Below are positions 34,468 through 41,253 of a stretch of DNA of 41,253 nt, piece after piece. The first letter of the stretch is position 1, and the number at the start of each line of letters is the position of its first letter. The notes beneath the pieces were generated by a model. The model was not told the origin of the DNA. It saw only the letters and a program-made list of their open reading frames with translations, and did not search any database. The DNA is from Streptomyces albospinus. Lineage in GTDB: Bacteria; Actinomycetota; Actinomycetes; Streptomycetales; Streptomycetaceae. Location of the stretch: NCBI RefSeq assembly GCF_014648695.1, contig NZ_BMRP01000017.1, positions 1-41,253 on the forward strand. Reading direction: 5' to 3'. The translations under genes and the position numbers were made by a program.

Positions 34468-36096
34468 GTGGAGTACAACCTTGCCGACCTCTTCGAGTCG
34501 ATCGTCGACACGGTCCCGGACCGCGAGGCGCTGGTGTACCTCGACCATCCCGGCACCGGCGCGGAGCGGCGGCTGACCTACGCGCAGCTCGACCGGGCCG
34601 CCAACCGCCTCGCCCACCACCTCGGCGACCAGGGCATCGGCCCCGGCGACCACGTCGGGCTGCACCTCTACAACGGCGTCGAGTACCTCCAGGCCGTCTA
34701 CGCCTGCCTGAAGATCCGCGCGGTGCCGGTGAACGTCAACTACCGCTATGTCGAAGAGGAGTTGGTCTACCTCTATCGGGACGCCGACCTGGTGGCGCTG
34801 GTCTTCGACGCGGAGTTCACCGAACGGGTCGCCGCCGCCCAGCCGCAGACCACGAAGCTGCGGCACCTCGTCCGGGTCGGCGCCCCGCCCCCCGGCGCCC
34901 CCGAGCCGCAACCCGCCCCGGTCCCGCTCGCGGACGCCGAGGCGGCCGGCTCGCCGGAGCGCGGCTTCGGCCCCCGCTCCGCCGGCGACCGGATCGTCAT
35001 CTACACGGGCGGCACGACCGGCATGCCCAAGGGCGTGGTGTGGCGCCACGAGGACATCTTCTTCTCCGGGATGGGCGGCGGCGCACCCACCGGAGAGCCG
35101 GTCGAACGCCCCGCGGAACTGGCCGAACGGGTCGCGGCCGGCGGCGACGGCCTCGTCTTCTTCCCGACGCCGCCGCTGATGCACGGCACGTCCACCCTCA
35201 CCGCGTTCATCGCCTTCCACTTCGGCCAGAAGGTCGTCATCCACCGCAAGTACGTGCCGGAAGAGGTCCTGCGCACGATCGAGCGGGAGCGGGTCACCAG
35301 CGTCTCGCTGGTCGGTGACGCGATGCTGCGCCCCCTCGTCGACGCGCTCGGCGGCCCCCTCAAGGGGACGGACTGCTCCTCCCTCTTCAGCGTCAGCAGC
35401 TCCGGCGCGATCCTCTCGGAGACGGTGCGCGCCGAGTTCGGCGCGCTGGTCCCGAACGCGATGCTGCTGAACAACTTCGGCTCCTCCGAATCCGGCTTCA
35501 ACGGCACCGCGACCGACGACTCGGGACCGGAGCGGGGGTTCCGGCTGAACGTCAACTCCCGTACGGCGGTGGTGGATCCGGTCACGTACGAGCCGGTCGC
35601 GGTCGGCGAGCCGGGCCGTATCGCGCTGCGCGGCCACGTACCTCTCGGCTACTACAACGACCCCGTGAAGACCGCCGAGACGTTCTTCGAGGCGCACGGC
35701 GACCGCTGGGTGCTGCTCGGCGACATGGCGACCGTCGACGAACGGGGCGTGGTCACCGTTCTCGGCCGCGGCTCGCAGTGCATCAACTCGGGTGGCGAGA
35801 AGGTCTATCCGGAGGAGGTCGAACAGGCCCTGAAGGCCCACCCGGACGTCTACGACGCGCTGGTGGCGGGCGTTCCGGACGAGCGCTGGGGCCACCGCGT
35901 CGCGGCCGTGGTGCAACTCCGGGACGGGGCGGATGTGTTGGACGTCCCGGGGATCCAGGCCCACTGCCGGACCCGGCTCGCCGGCTACAAGATCCCGCGC
36001 GATGTCGTCTTCACCGACCGCATCCAGCGCTCCCCCAGCGGCAAGGCGGACTACCGCTGGGCGAAGGCGGTGGTGTCGGGCGAGCGGGGGGCGTGA
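34468..36096 (+). CDS. Acyl-CoA synthetase, FadD19-like
   Basis: A 542-residue AMP-forming CoA ligase (ANL superfamily). The P-loop is IVIYTGGTTGMPKGVVWRHE, the A4/A5 region is NNFGSSESGFNGT, A7 is GDMATVDERGVVTVLGRG, and A8/A10 has GEKVYPEEVEQALKAHPDV and SGKADYRWAK with the catalytic Lys. Wording such as SPERGFGPRSA ahead of the P-loop and the DYRWAK end closely recall mycobacterial FadD19, which activates C24-branched or C26/C27 steroid acids. The GTG at 34468 follows GGAGGA by 3-5 nt and gives the usual length; ATG 34429 would add 13 residues without a ribosome site. It activates the acid that the divergent cluster then shortens. Confidence 0.92.
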   Translation: MEYNLADLFESIVDTVPDREALVYLDHPGTGAERRLTYAQLDRAANRLAHHLGDQGIGPGDHVGLHLYNGVEYLQAVYACLKIRAVPVNVNYRYVEEELVYLYRDADLVALVFDAEFTERVAAAQPQTTKLRHLVRVGAPPPGAPEPQPAPVPLADAEAAGSPERGFGPRSAGDRIVIYTGGTTGMPKGVVWRHEDIFFSGMGGGAPTGEPVERPAELAERVAAGGDGLVFFPTPPLMHGTSTLTAFIAFHFGQKVVIHRKYVPEEVLRTIERERVTSVSLVGDAMLRPLVDALGGPLKGTDCSSLFSVSSSGAILSETVRAEFGALVPNAMLLNNFGSSESGFNGTATDDSGPERGFRLNVNSRTAVVDPVTYEPVAVGEPGRIALRGHVPLGYYNDPVKTAETFFEAHGDRWVLLGDMATVDERGVVTVLGRGSQCINSGGEKVYPEEVEQALKAHPDVYDALVAGVPDERWGHRVAAVVQLRDGADVLDVPGIQAHCRTRLAGYKIPRDVVFTDRIQRSPSGKADYRWAKAVVSGERGA

Positions 36097-36118
36097 CGGC
36101 CGGGCCGGGCCCCGCCGC

Positions 36119-36772
36119 TCAGCCCCCGCAGACCGACCGCAGCGACCGGGCCAGCCCTGCCGCGTGCAGCACGTCCAGGTGGTGCCGACGGCCGACCCGC
36201 ACCGCGGACACCGCGAGCCACGGCACACACGCCGGGGCCGACCGCGCCTGCGGGGACGCGGCGATGGCCCGCACCAGCTCGCCGTTGATGCGGTTGATCT
36301 CCTTCCGGACCTCGGCGAGATCCGGCCTGGTGGTCGGCGCCTGCGACGGATCCGCGGCCCACCGGCGGTGCAGCCCCCGCTGTACGAGCTTGCTCGCCTC
36401 GATCTGGTCCCGGAAGATCCGCAGCGTCGCCGCCGGGTCGGCGCCCAGCTGCCGGGCCTGCGCCGCCACCGCGTCCAGCACCTGCCGCTCCCGCACCGGA
36501 TCGTCGATCGGGCTGCCGGTCCCCCACTTCGCCGCGGCCACCGGATCGGCGGTGGCCAGCCGCTCCTCGGAGAGCGCGGCCAGCAGCCGCAGCCGGTCGT
36601 ACGGAGCGGGCGCGGTGGCGGCGACCGGGGCTCCGGTACGCACGGTGGCGGCCGGCGCGCTCCCGCCGGGCGCGGCGGCAGGCGCCGCGACGGCCCCGCC
36701 GGCGCCGGCGAACAGCACCGCGGCGGTGGCACCGGCGAGCAACATACGGCGCAGGGAGGAAGTCGGCTGCAC
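36119..36772 (-). CDS. Secreted chorismate mutase, AroQ-gamma type
   Basis: A 217-residue exported protein like M. tuberculosis Rv1885c. A signal peptide (MLLAGATAAVLFAGAG core, Ala-rich cleavage zone) leads into the AroQ core: RLATADPVAAAKWGTGSPI with the active-site Lys, FRDQIEASKLVQRGLHRRW, then DLAEVRKEINRINGELVRAI. Two cysteines (ACVPW and SVCGG) near the C-terminus match the structural disulfide of secreted members. It converts chorismate to prephenate outside the cytoplasm; why is unknown for the whole family. The GTG at 36772 has GAAAGG 6 nt upstream. It is convergent with the FadD19-like gene, only 22 nt apart. Confidence 0.93.
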   Translation of the reverse strand: MQPTSSLRRMLLAGATAAVLFAGAGGAVAAPAAAPGGSAPAATVRTGAPVAATAPAPYDRLRLLAALSEERLATADPVAAAKWGTGSPIDDPVRERQVLDAVAAQARQLGADPAATLRIFRDQIEASKLVQRGLHRRWAADPSQAPTTRPDLAEVRKEINRINGELVRAIAASPQARSAPACVPWLAVSAVRVGRRHHLDVLHAAGLARSLRSVCGG

Positions 36773-37162
36773 GGTCGGCCTTTCTCGAAACTGCGGGAGA
36801 CATGCGGATGTTGGGAGCCTACGGCCCCGCCGGGGTACCGGTGCGGCCGGGCCGGCAGCCGGCGCCCGACCTGCCGTCGGCGGGCTCCGCGCACCCCGCC
36901 GGGAACGAGGTCACCGCGGCCGGGATTCCCCGGGCCGGTCCTCGTGGACGAGAGGGCCCGCGCCCTCGACGGTGACCAGTCGGGCGCCGGGGATACGGGT
37001 GGCCGCGGCCCCGCGGGAGTCCCCGGACCCGGTGTGCCGGCCGGACGCCACCGACCTGCACCTTCGGTACGCCGCCCCTGCGGGGGACGCTACCCGGCGG
37101 CTGCTCGCGGCATGCCCCTTGACGTGGTCGCCGCGCGCTGAATTACTTGGATCCGCATGCGG
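36773..37162. other. Intergenic stretch without a supported gene
   Basis: Both strands carry only short, composition-driven frames with relaxed third positions. One plus-strand frame (about 37048-37120, reading DATDLHLRYAAPAGDATRRL) looks briefly coding-like but has no start or ribosome site and may be a remnant. TTGACG at 37119-37124 is a possible -35 for the paaK-like gene. Confidence 0.4.
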
Positions 37163-37180
37163 CTACCGAATGATCGGTAG
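37163..37180 (+). promoter_or_regulatory. PaaR-like operator before paaK
   Basis: CTACCGA-ATGA-TCGGTAG is a perfect 7-bp inverted repeat 22 nt before the ATG at 37203. It contains ACCG-N6-CGGT, the core reported for the TetR-family phenylacetate repressor PaaR of Corynebacterium. Its position near the expected -10 or start of transcription fits repression relieved by phenylacetyl-CoA. Confidence 0.65.
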
Positions 37181-37202
37181 GGACACGAGGCGGTGAGACT
37201 CC

Positions 37203-38540
37203 ATGCCGGAAGCGGCTGCGGGCAGCGGGACGTCCGGACAGGTCACGGGGTTCGAGGATGCCGAACGGCTCTCTCCGGACGCCTTGCGCGCACTCCAACT
37301 CACCCGGCTGCAAGCCTCGTTGCGGCACGCGTACGAGCACGTCCCCTTCTACCGGGAGTCCTTCGACCGGGCGGGCGTACGGCCCGAGGACTGCCGCTCG
37401 CTGGGTGATCTCGCGCGCTTCCCGTACACGGTCAAGGACGATCTGCGGGCGCAGTACCCGTTCGGGATGTTCGCCGTCCCCAGGAGCGAGGTGCGCCGCA
37501 TCCATGCGTCGAGCGGCACCACCGGGCGCCCCACGGTCGTCGGCTACACCGAGCGCGATCTGTCGCACTGGGCGGATGTGGTGGCCCGGTCGATCCACGC
37601 GGCCGGCGGGCGCCCCGGCCACACCGTCCATATCGCCTACGGATACGGACTGTTCACCGGCGGGCTCGGCGCGCACTACGGCGCGGAACGGCTCGGCTGC
37701 ACGGTCGTGCCGGCGTCCGGCGGGATGACCAGCCGCCAGGTGCAGATCATCCAGGACTTCCGCCCCGAGATCATCATGGTGACGCCCTCCTACATGCTGA
37801 CCCTGCTGGACGAGTTCGAGCGGCAGGGCCTCGACCCCCGGAAGACCTCGCTCCAGGTGGGCATCTTCGGCGCCGAGCCCTGGACGGAGGAGATGCGCCG
37901 GGAGATCGAGGAGCGGTTCGCGATCGATGCCGTGGACATCTACGGCCTGTCGGAGGTCATGGGGCCCGGCGTCGCCCAGGAGTGCGTGGAGACCAAGGAC
38001 GGCCTCCACATCTGGGAGGACCACTTCTACCCGGAGGTCGTCGACCCGATCACCGGCGAGGTGCTGCCGGACGGCGAGCACGGCGAGCTGGTCTTCACCT
38101 CCCTCACCAAAGAGGCCATGCCGGTGATCCGCTACCGCACCCGGGATCTGACCCGGCTGCTGCCCGGCACCGCCCGCCCGGCCTTCCGCCGCATGGAGAA
38201 GGTCACCGGGCGCAGCGACGACATGATCATCCTGCGCGGGGTCAATCTCTTCCCCGCGCAGGTCGAGGAGATCGTGCTGCGCACCCCCGGCGTCGCACCG
38301 CACTTCCAGCTCCGGCTGACCCGCGAGGGCCGGATGGACCAGCTGACCGTACGGGCCGAGGCCCGGCCGGACGCGACTTCGGAGGACCGTACGGCAGCCG
38401 TCGCCCGGATCGCCCGGGGCGTGAAGGACGGCATCGGGGTCTCGGTCGCGGTCGAGATCGTCGACCCGGAGACGCTGGAGCGGTCGGTCGGGAAGCTCAA
38501 GCGCATCGTGGACGCCCGAGGCGGCCGGACCGGGGCGTGA
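37203..38540 (+). CDS. paaK: Phenylacetate-CoA ligase
   Basis: A 445-residue AMP-forming ligase of the PaaK family. It activates phenylacetate, or a related aryl acid, to its CoA thioester in the cytosol. PaaK hallmarks are LRHAYEHVPFYRESFDRAGV (43-62), the ATP loop IHASSGTTGRPTVVGYT, DIYGLSEVMGPGVAQEC, and the PaaK_C domain with GRSDDMIILRGVNLFPAQVE and GKLKRIV. Length is typical. GAGGCGG lies 8 nt before the ATG. None of the other paa genes (ring epoxidase paaABCDE, paaZ, paaG) is nearby, so this copy is an orphan in the window and its product must feed a pathway encoded elsewhere. Confidence 0.94.
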   Translation: MPEAAAGSGTSGQVTGFEDAERLSPDALRALQLTRLQASLRHAYEHVPFYRESFDRAGVRPEDCRSLGDLARFPYTVKDDLRAQYPFGMFAVPRSEVRRIHASSGTTGRPTVVGYTERDLSHWADVVARSIHAAGGRPGHTVHIAYGYGLFTGGLGAHYGAERLGCTVVPASGGMTSRQVQIIQDFRPEIIMVTPSYMLTLLDEFERQGLDPRKTSLQVGIFGAEPWTEEMRREIEERFAIDAVDIYGLSEVMGPGVAQECVETKDGLHIWEDHFYPEVVDPITGEVLPDGEHGELVFTSLTKEAMPVIRYRTRDLTRLLPGTARPAFRRMEKVTGRSDDMIILRGVNLFPAQVEEIVLRTPGVAPHFQLRLTREGRMDQLTVRAEARPDATSEDRTAAVARIARGVKDGIGVSVAVEIVDPETLERSVGKLKRIVDARGGRTGA

Positions 38541-38563
38541 CCGCCCCGGCCGGACCGGGGCGG
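38541..38563. terminator. Bidirectional terminator
   Basis: A perfect 9-bp stem, CCGCCCCGG / CCGGGGCGG, with loop CCGGA directly after the paaK stop, shared with the convergent VOC gene. Confidence 0.85.
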
Positions 38564-38579
38564 ATCCGTGCCGCTCGCC

Positions 38580-39380
38580 TCAGGTCGTCGTCGGGTCCCC
38601 CTTGATCAGGGCGAAGGCGGCGCCGGCCGGGTCCTTCAGCATCGCCATCCGGCCGACGCCGGGGGCGTCGAAGGGCGGGATGAGGGCCGTGGCGCCGTGC
38701 TCGACGGCCGTGTTGAAGGTGACGTCGCAGTCGGCCACGCCGAAGTACGGGTGCCACTCGGACGTCGAGCCGGCGTCCAGATGCTCCTGCGCCAGCTGCA
38801 TGACGCCGCCCTGCCCGGTGTCCTCGCCCTTACCGCCCCCGGGCGAGGAGACGATGCTGTAGACGCTGTCGCCGCCCATCGGCATGTCCTGGAAACTCCA
38901 GGAGAAGACGGAGCGGTAGAAGCTCTTGGCCGCGGCGGTATCGGTGGTGTACAGCTCCGTCCAGCACAGGGTGTTCGGCTCCATCACCGCATCCAGGCCG
39001 CTGACCTCGTTGGGCTGCCATACCGCGAAGTCGGCGCCCGTCGGGTCGGTGAACATGGCGAGCCGGCCCGCCGTGAAGACGTCCATCGGCTCGACCCGGA
39101 CCCGGCCGCCGGCCTGCTCCACCGCCTTGGCGGCGGCCTCGGCGTCCGGAACGTGGAAGTACGCCGTCCAGGCCGAACTCGCGCCCTCCTCCATCAGCGG
39201 TCCCGCGGCGCCCACCGTCTTGCCGTCGAGCTGGAAGAAGCCGTAGCCGCCGCTGTCGGGGCCGGCCGACTGGAAGGTCCAGCCGAACACGGCGCCGTAG
39301 AAGGCAGCGGCGGCTTGGATGTCGGGGGCACCGAGATCGAGCCAGTTGGGTGTGCCCGGAACGTAATGAGTCGTCAGCAT
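38580..39380 (-). CDS. Double-VOC-domain protein (glyoxalase/bleomycin-resistance fold)
   Basis: A 266-residue protein made of two vicinal oxygen chelate modules. The first (about 8-122) runs from NWLDLGAPDIQAAAAFYGAV to AMFTDPTGADFAVWQ, the second (about 135-265) from CWTELYTTDTAAAKSFYRSV to AMLKDPAGAAFALIK. Each begins with a W-x-(E/D)-L strand typical of the family, but metal ligands are not complete by eye. Similar actinobacterial proteins are named hydroxylase or SgaA-like without solid biochemistry. The ATG at 39380 has GGAGG 7 nt upstream and is preferred to 39398. Function open: dioxygenase, isomerase or ligand-binding protein. Confidence 0.88.
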   Translation of the reverse strand: MLTTHYVPGTPNWLDLGAPDIQAAAAFYGAVFGWTFQSAGPDSGGYGFFQLDGKTVGAAGPLMEEGASSAWTAYFHVPDAEAAAKAVEQAGGRVRVEPMDVFTAGRLAMFTDPTGADFAVWQPNEVSGLDAVMEPNTLCWTELYTTDTAAAKSFYRSVFSWSFQDMPMGGDSVYSIVSSPGGGKGEDTGQGGVMQLAQEHLDAGSTSEWHPYFGVADCDVTFNTAVEHGATALIPPFDAPGVGRMAMLKDPAGAAFALIKGDPTTT

Positions 39381-39468
39381 GAGGGGTCCTCCGATCAAGC
39401 GGTCGGGCTGTCCTTCCGCCGCTTCTCAGCATGGCAGGGGGCACTGACAGCCGCCCTCCGCGCGCCGC

Positions 39469-41043
39469 TCAGGGAGTGCCGAACCGCTCCCGCAGCTCGC
39501 GCTTGAGGACCTTGCCGCTGGCGTTGCGCGGCAGCGCGTCAACGAACACCACCCGCTTGGGGGCCTTGAACGGCGCCAGGCGGGCGCGGGCCGCGGCGAT
39601 CAGCTCCGCCTCCCCCACCCCGGCGGCGCCCCCGTCCGCTCCCCCGCTGCCGTCCGCGCCGCCGGTGCGCCGGACCACGACCGCGGTCACCGCCTCGATC
39701 CAGCGCTCGTCCGGCAGCCCGATGACCGCGACCTCGGCGACCTGCGGATGCTCGTAGAGCACGTCCTCCACCTGGCGCGACGCGACCAGGACGCCGCCGG
39801 AGTTGATCACGTCCTTGACCCGGTCGACCACCGTGAAGTAGCCCTCGGCGTCCCGGACGGCGAGGTCCCCGGAGTGGAACCAGCCGCCCCGGAACGCCTC
39901 GGCGGTCTCCTCCGGCTTGTCCCAGTAGCCGGTGCACAGCTGCGGCGAGCGGTAGACGACCTCGCCGCGGGTGCCGTCCGGCACCTCCCGGCCCTCCTGG
40001 TCGACCACCCGCGCCTCGACGAACAGCACCGGTCGCCCGCAGGAGTCCATCCGGCCCTCGTGCTCCTCGGGGCCGAGGACGGTGGCCAGCGGCCCGATCT
40101 CGCTCTGCCCGAAGCAGTTGTAGAACGCGAGCCCGGGCAGCCGGGCGCGCAGCCGCTCAAGGACGGGCACCGGCATGATCGACGCCCCGTAGTACGCCTT
40201 GCGGAGCCCGCTCAGCTCCCGGACGGCGAAGTCGGGGTGCTGGGCGAGGGCGATCCAGACCGTCGGCGGTGCGAACAGGCTGTCCGCCAGGCCGGATTCG
40301 ACCAGGTCGAAGATCCGGTCCGGGGCGGGCCCGTCGAGGATGGTGTTCTCCGCGCCGACCGCCAGATAGGGCAGCAGGAACACATGCATCTGCGCGGAGT
40401 GGTAGAGGGGCAGCGAGTGCACCGGCCGGTCGCTCTCCTTGAGGTCGAGGGCGACGATCGCGCTGGTGTACTCGTGCACCAGCGCGCGGTGGGTCATCAT
40501 CGCGCCCTTGGGGAGGGCGGTGGTTCCCGAGGTGTAGAGCAGCTGGACGAGGGCGTCGCCGGAACCGTCGGCGGGCGGGTCGTCGGGGGCCTCGGCAGGC
40601 ACCTCGCCCGGTGCGCCGGGCGCCCCTGCGATCCGCTCCAGCAGCCCGTCGGGCGCGCCGTGCAGCGGCATCGCCGGTACCGATTCCGGCAGTTGGGGCG
40701 CCAGCGCGGGGTCGGTGAGCACCAGCGCGCTGCCCGACTGGGTCAGGATGTAGCGCAGGTCCTCGCCGGTGAGGCTGTGGTTGACCGGTACGTGCACCAG
40801 TCCGGCGCGGGCGCAGGCCAGAAAGCCGATCAGGTACGCGTCGGAGTTGTGCCCGTAGGACGGCACCCGGTCGCCGGCCCGCAGCCCCGCAGCCAGCAGC
40901 ACCCGGGCCGCGGCGTCGACCGCGGCGTCCAGTTCGCGATAGGTCCAGCTCCGCGCTCCGTAGCGCACCGCCGTCCGCTCCGGCACCCGCCGGGCGCTGC
41001 GCCGCAGTACTCCGTCGACCGTATTGCTCCGCGCTTGCGTCAT
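39469..41043 (-). CDS. AMP-dependent acyl-CoA synthetase, long-chain FadD-like
   Basis: A 524-residue ANL-superfamily ligase. Motifs are LLYTSGTTALPKGAMMTH (A3), YNCFGQSEIGP (A5), WFHSGDLAVRDAEGYFTVVD (A7), the hinge DVINSGGVLVASRQVED, and NASGKVLKREL with the catalytic Lys. The second glycine-serine stretch near 490 (ADGSGGADGGAAGVG) is a low-complexity linker insertion. In A3 the usual (T/S)GxPKG has Ala before Leu-Pro, within family variation. ATG 41043 has AGGA 8 nt upstream. The acyl substrate is not readable. It is divergent from a secreted-protein gene, with a near-KstR2-like palindrome between them. Confidence 0.92.
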   Translation of the reverse strand: MTQARSNTVDGVLRRSARRVPERTAVRYGARSWTYRELDAAVDAAARVLLAAGLRAGDRVPSYGHNSDAYLIGFLACARAGLVHVPVNHSLTGEDLRYILTQSGSALVLTDPALAPQLPESVPAMPLHGAPDGLLERIAGAPGAPGEVPAEAPDDPPADGSGDALVQLLYTSGTTALPKGAMMTHRALVHEYTSAIVALDLKESDRPVHSLPLYHSAQMHVFLLPYLAVGAENTILDGPAPDRIFDLVESGLADSLFAPPTVWIALAQHPDFAVRELSGLRKAYYGASIMPVPVLERLRARLPGLAFYNCFGQSEIGPLATVLGPEEHEGRMDSCGRPVLFVEARVVDQEGREVPDGTRGEVVYRSPQLCTGYWDKPEETAEAFRGGWFHSGDLAVRDAEGYFTVVDRVKDVINSGGVLVASRQVEDVLYEHPQVAEVAVIGLPDERWIEAVTAVVVRRTGGADGSGGADGGAAGVGEAELIAAARARLAPFKAPKRVVFVDALPRNASGKVLKRELRERFGTP

Positions 41044-41140
41044 GTGGCGATCCTGGGGCGCGGCCGGAGGCGGGTCAAGGCGCCGGGCGGTGGCGGCGCG
41101 CGGCCCGTGCCGCGTGATCCGGCACGCGGGGCAGCAAATG

Positions 41141-41154
41141 ACCAACCGCTTGGT
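41141..41154. promoter_or_regulatory. Operator-like inverted repeat upstream of the acyl-CoA synthetase
   Basis: ACCAA-CCGC-TTGGT, next to a TACGCT -10-like hexamer (41154-41159, plus strand). It matches the mycobacterial KstR2 consensus AnCAAGnnCTTGnT at all but one fixed position, so a TetR-type acyl-CoA-responsive regulator is plausible. The gap 41044-41195 has no gene. Confidence 0.5.
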
Positions 41155-41195
41155 ACGCTCAACCGCCTTTGCTCTCACGTCCGTTGGGAGGAATC

Positions 41196-41253
41196 ATGCG
41201 CAACCGCCTGAGAACCCTCGCACTCGCCGGGGTGGCCCTGCTGGCGACCGCGG
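41196..41253 (+). CDS. Start of an exported protein (partial, cut by window end)
   Basis: The first 19 residues read MRNRLRTLALAGVALLATA, a typical signal-peptide start: basic N-terminus, then an alanine/leucine core. GGGAGGAA ends 3 nt before the ATG, a very strong ribosome site. The rest lies outside the window, so no family can be given. Confidence 0.75.
   Translation, partial: MRNRLRTLALAGVALLATA

Noticed and set aside
34426..36894. 822-codon minus-strand frame over the FadD19-like and chorismate mutase genes
   Set aside because: Runs antisense to one gene and in the wrong frame through the other; no motifs.
36819..37061. 80-codon minus-strand ORF in the gap before paaK
   Set aside because: Arg/Gly/Pro-only composition, no ribosome site and no coding-like third-position bias.

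Overview
The window looks like a piece of a Streptomyces (or close relative) chromosome. The DNA is very GC-rich, nearly every codon ends in G or C, genes often start with GTG (one convincingly with TTG), and stop/start overlaps of the ATGA/GTGA type are common. Families typical of streptomycetes are present: DUF397, an NsdA-type developmental regulator, a PAS-SpoIIE phosphatase, a mycothiol-dependent isomerase-fold protein, secreted chorismate mutase, and one rare TTA leucine codon. I see no tRNA, rRNA, CRISPR array, insertion sequence or phage gene.

Layout. 1-2.8 kb (minus): a kleisin-like (MukF/MksF/JetA-type) gene, a 49-codon proline-rich small ORF coupled at both ends, and a MukE/MksE-like gene, perhaps the start of a condensin/Wadjet-type operon running off the left edge. 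2.9-8.7 kb: a pyroglutamate (5-oxoproline) island with Pcp, the DUF969/DUF979 membrane pair, a GntR/FCD regulator and the PxpABC 5-oxoprolinase. A palindromic operator is repeated at both structural promoters. 8.8-9.1 kb: a small secreted cysteine protein. 9.2-16 kb (minus): two GT4 glycosyltransferases, an SGNH esterase and a second, unrelated ATP-dependent 5-oxoprolinase (OplAH), all overlapping by 4 nt. 16.2-22.8 kb: HEAT-like protein, PAS-SpoIIE phosphatase, NsdA-type regulator, and a divergent phosphotransferase-fold gene carrying a TTA codon. 23-25.2 kb: a secreted two-domain peptidoglycan hydrolase. 25.2-29.6 kb: conserved hypothetical, CGNR regulator divergent from pdxH-like and MDMPI-fold genes, type-B carboxylesterase. 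29.9-36.1 kb: DUF397 protein, then a cluster matching the mycobacterial steroid side-chain genes echA19/fadD19 and the Rv3521-Rv3522-Rv3523 trio. 36.1-41.2 kb: secreted chorismate mutase, phenylacetate-CoA ligase, double VOC protein, a fatty-acyl-AMP-ligase-like enzyme and the start of a secreted protein.

How the genes work together. Pcp frees pyroglutamate from peptide N-termini, DUF969/DUF979 probably move it across the membrane, and PxpABC (and independently OplAH) open it to glutamate, with the GntR protein as likely sensor. The echA19/fadD19/DUF35/Ltp cluster should activate and shorten a branched or steroid-like acid as its CoA ester. The remaining genes are mostly single transcription units separated by clear hairpin terminators and palindromic operator candidates.
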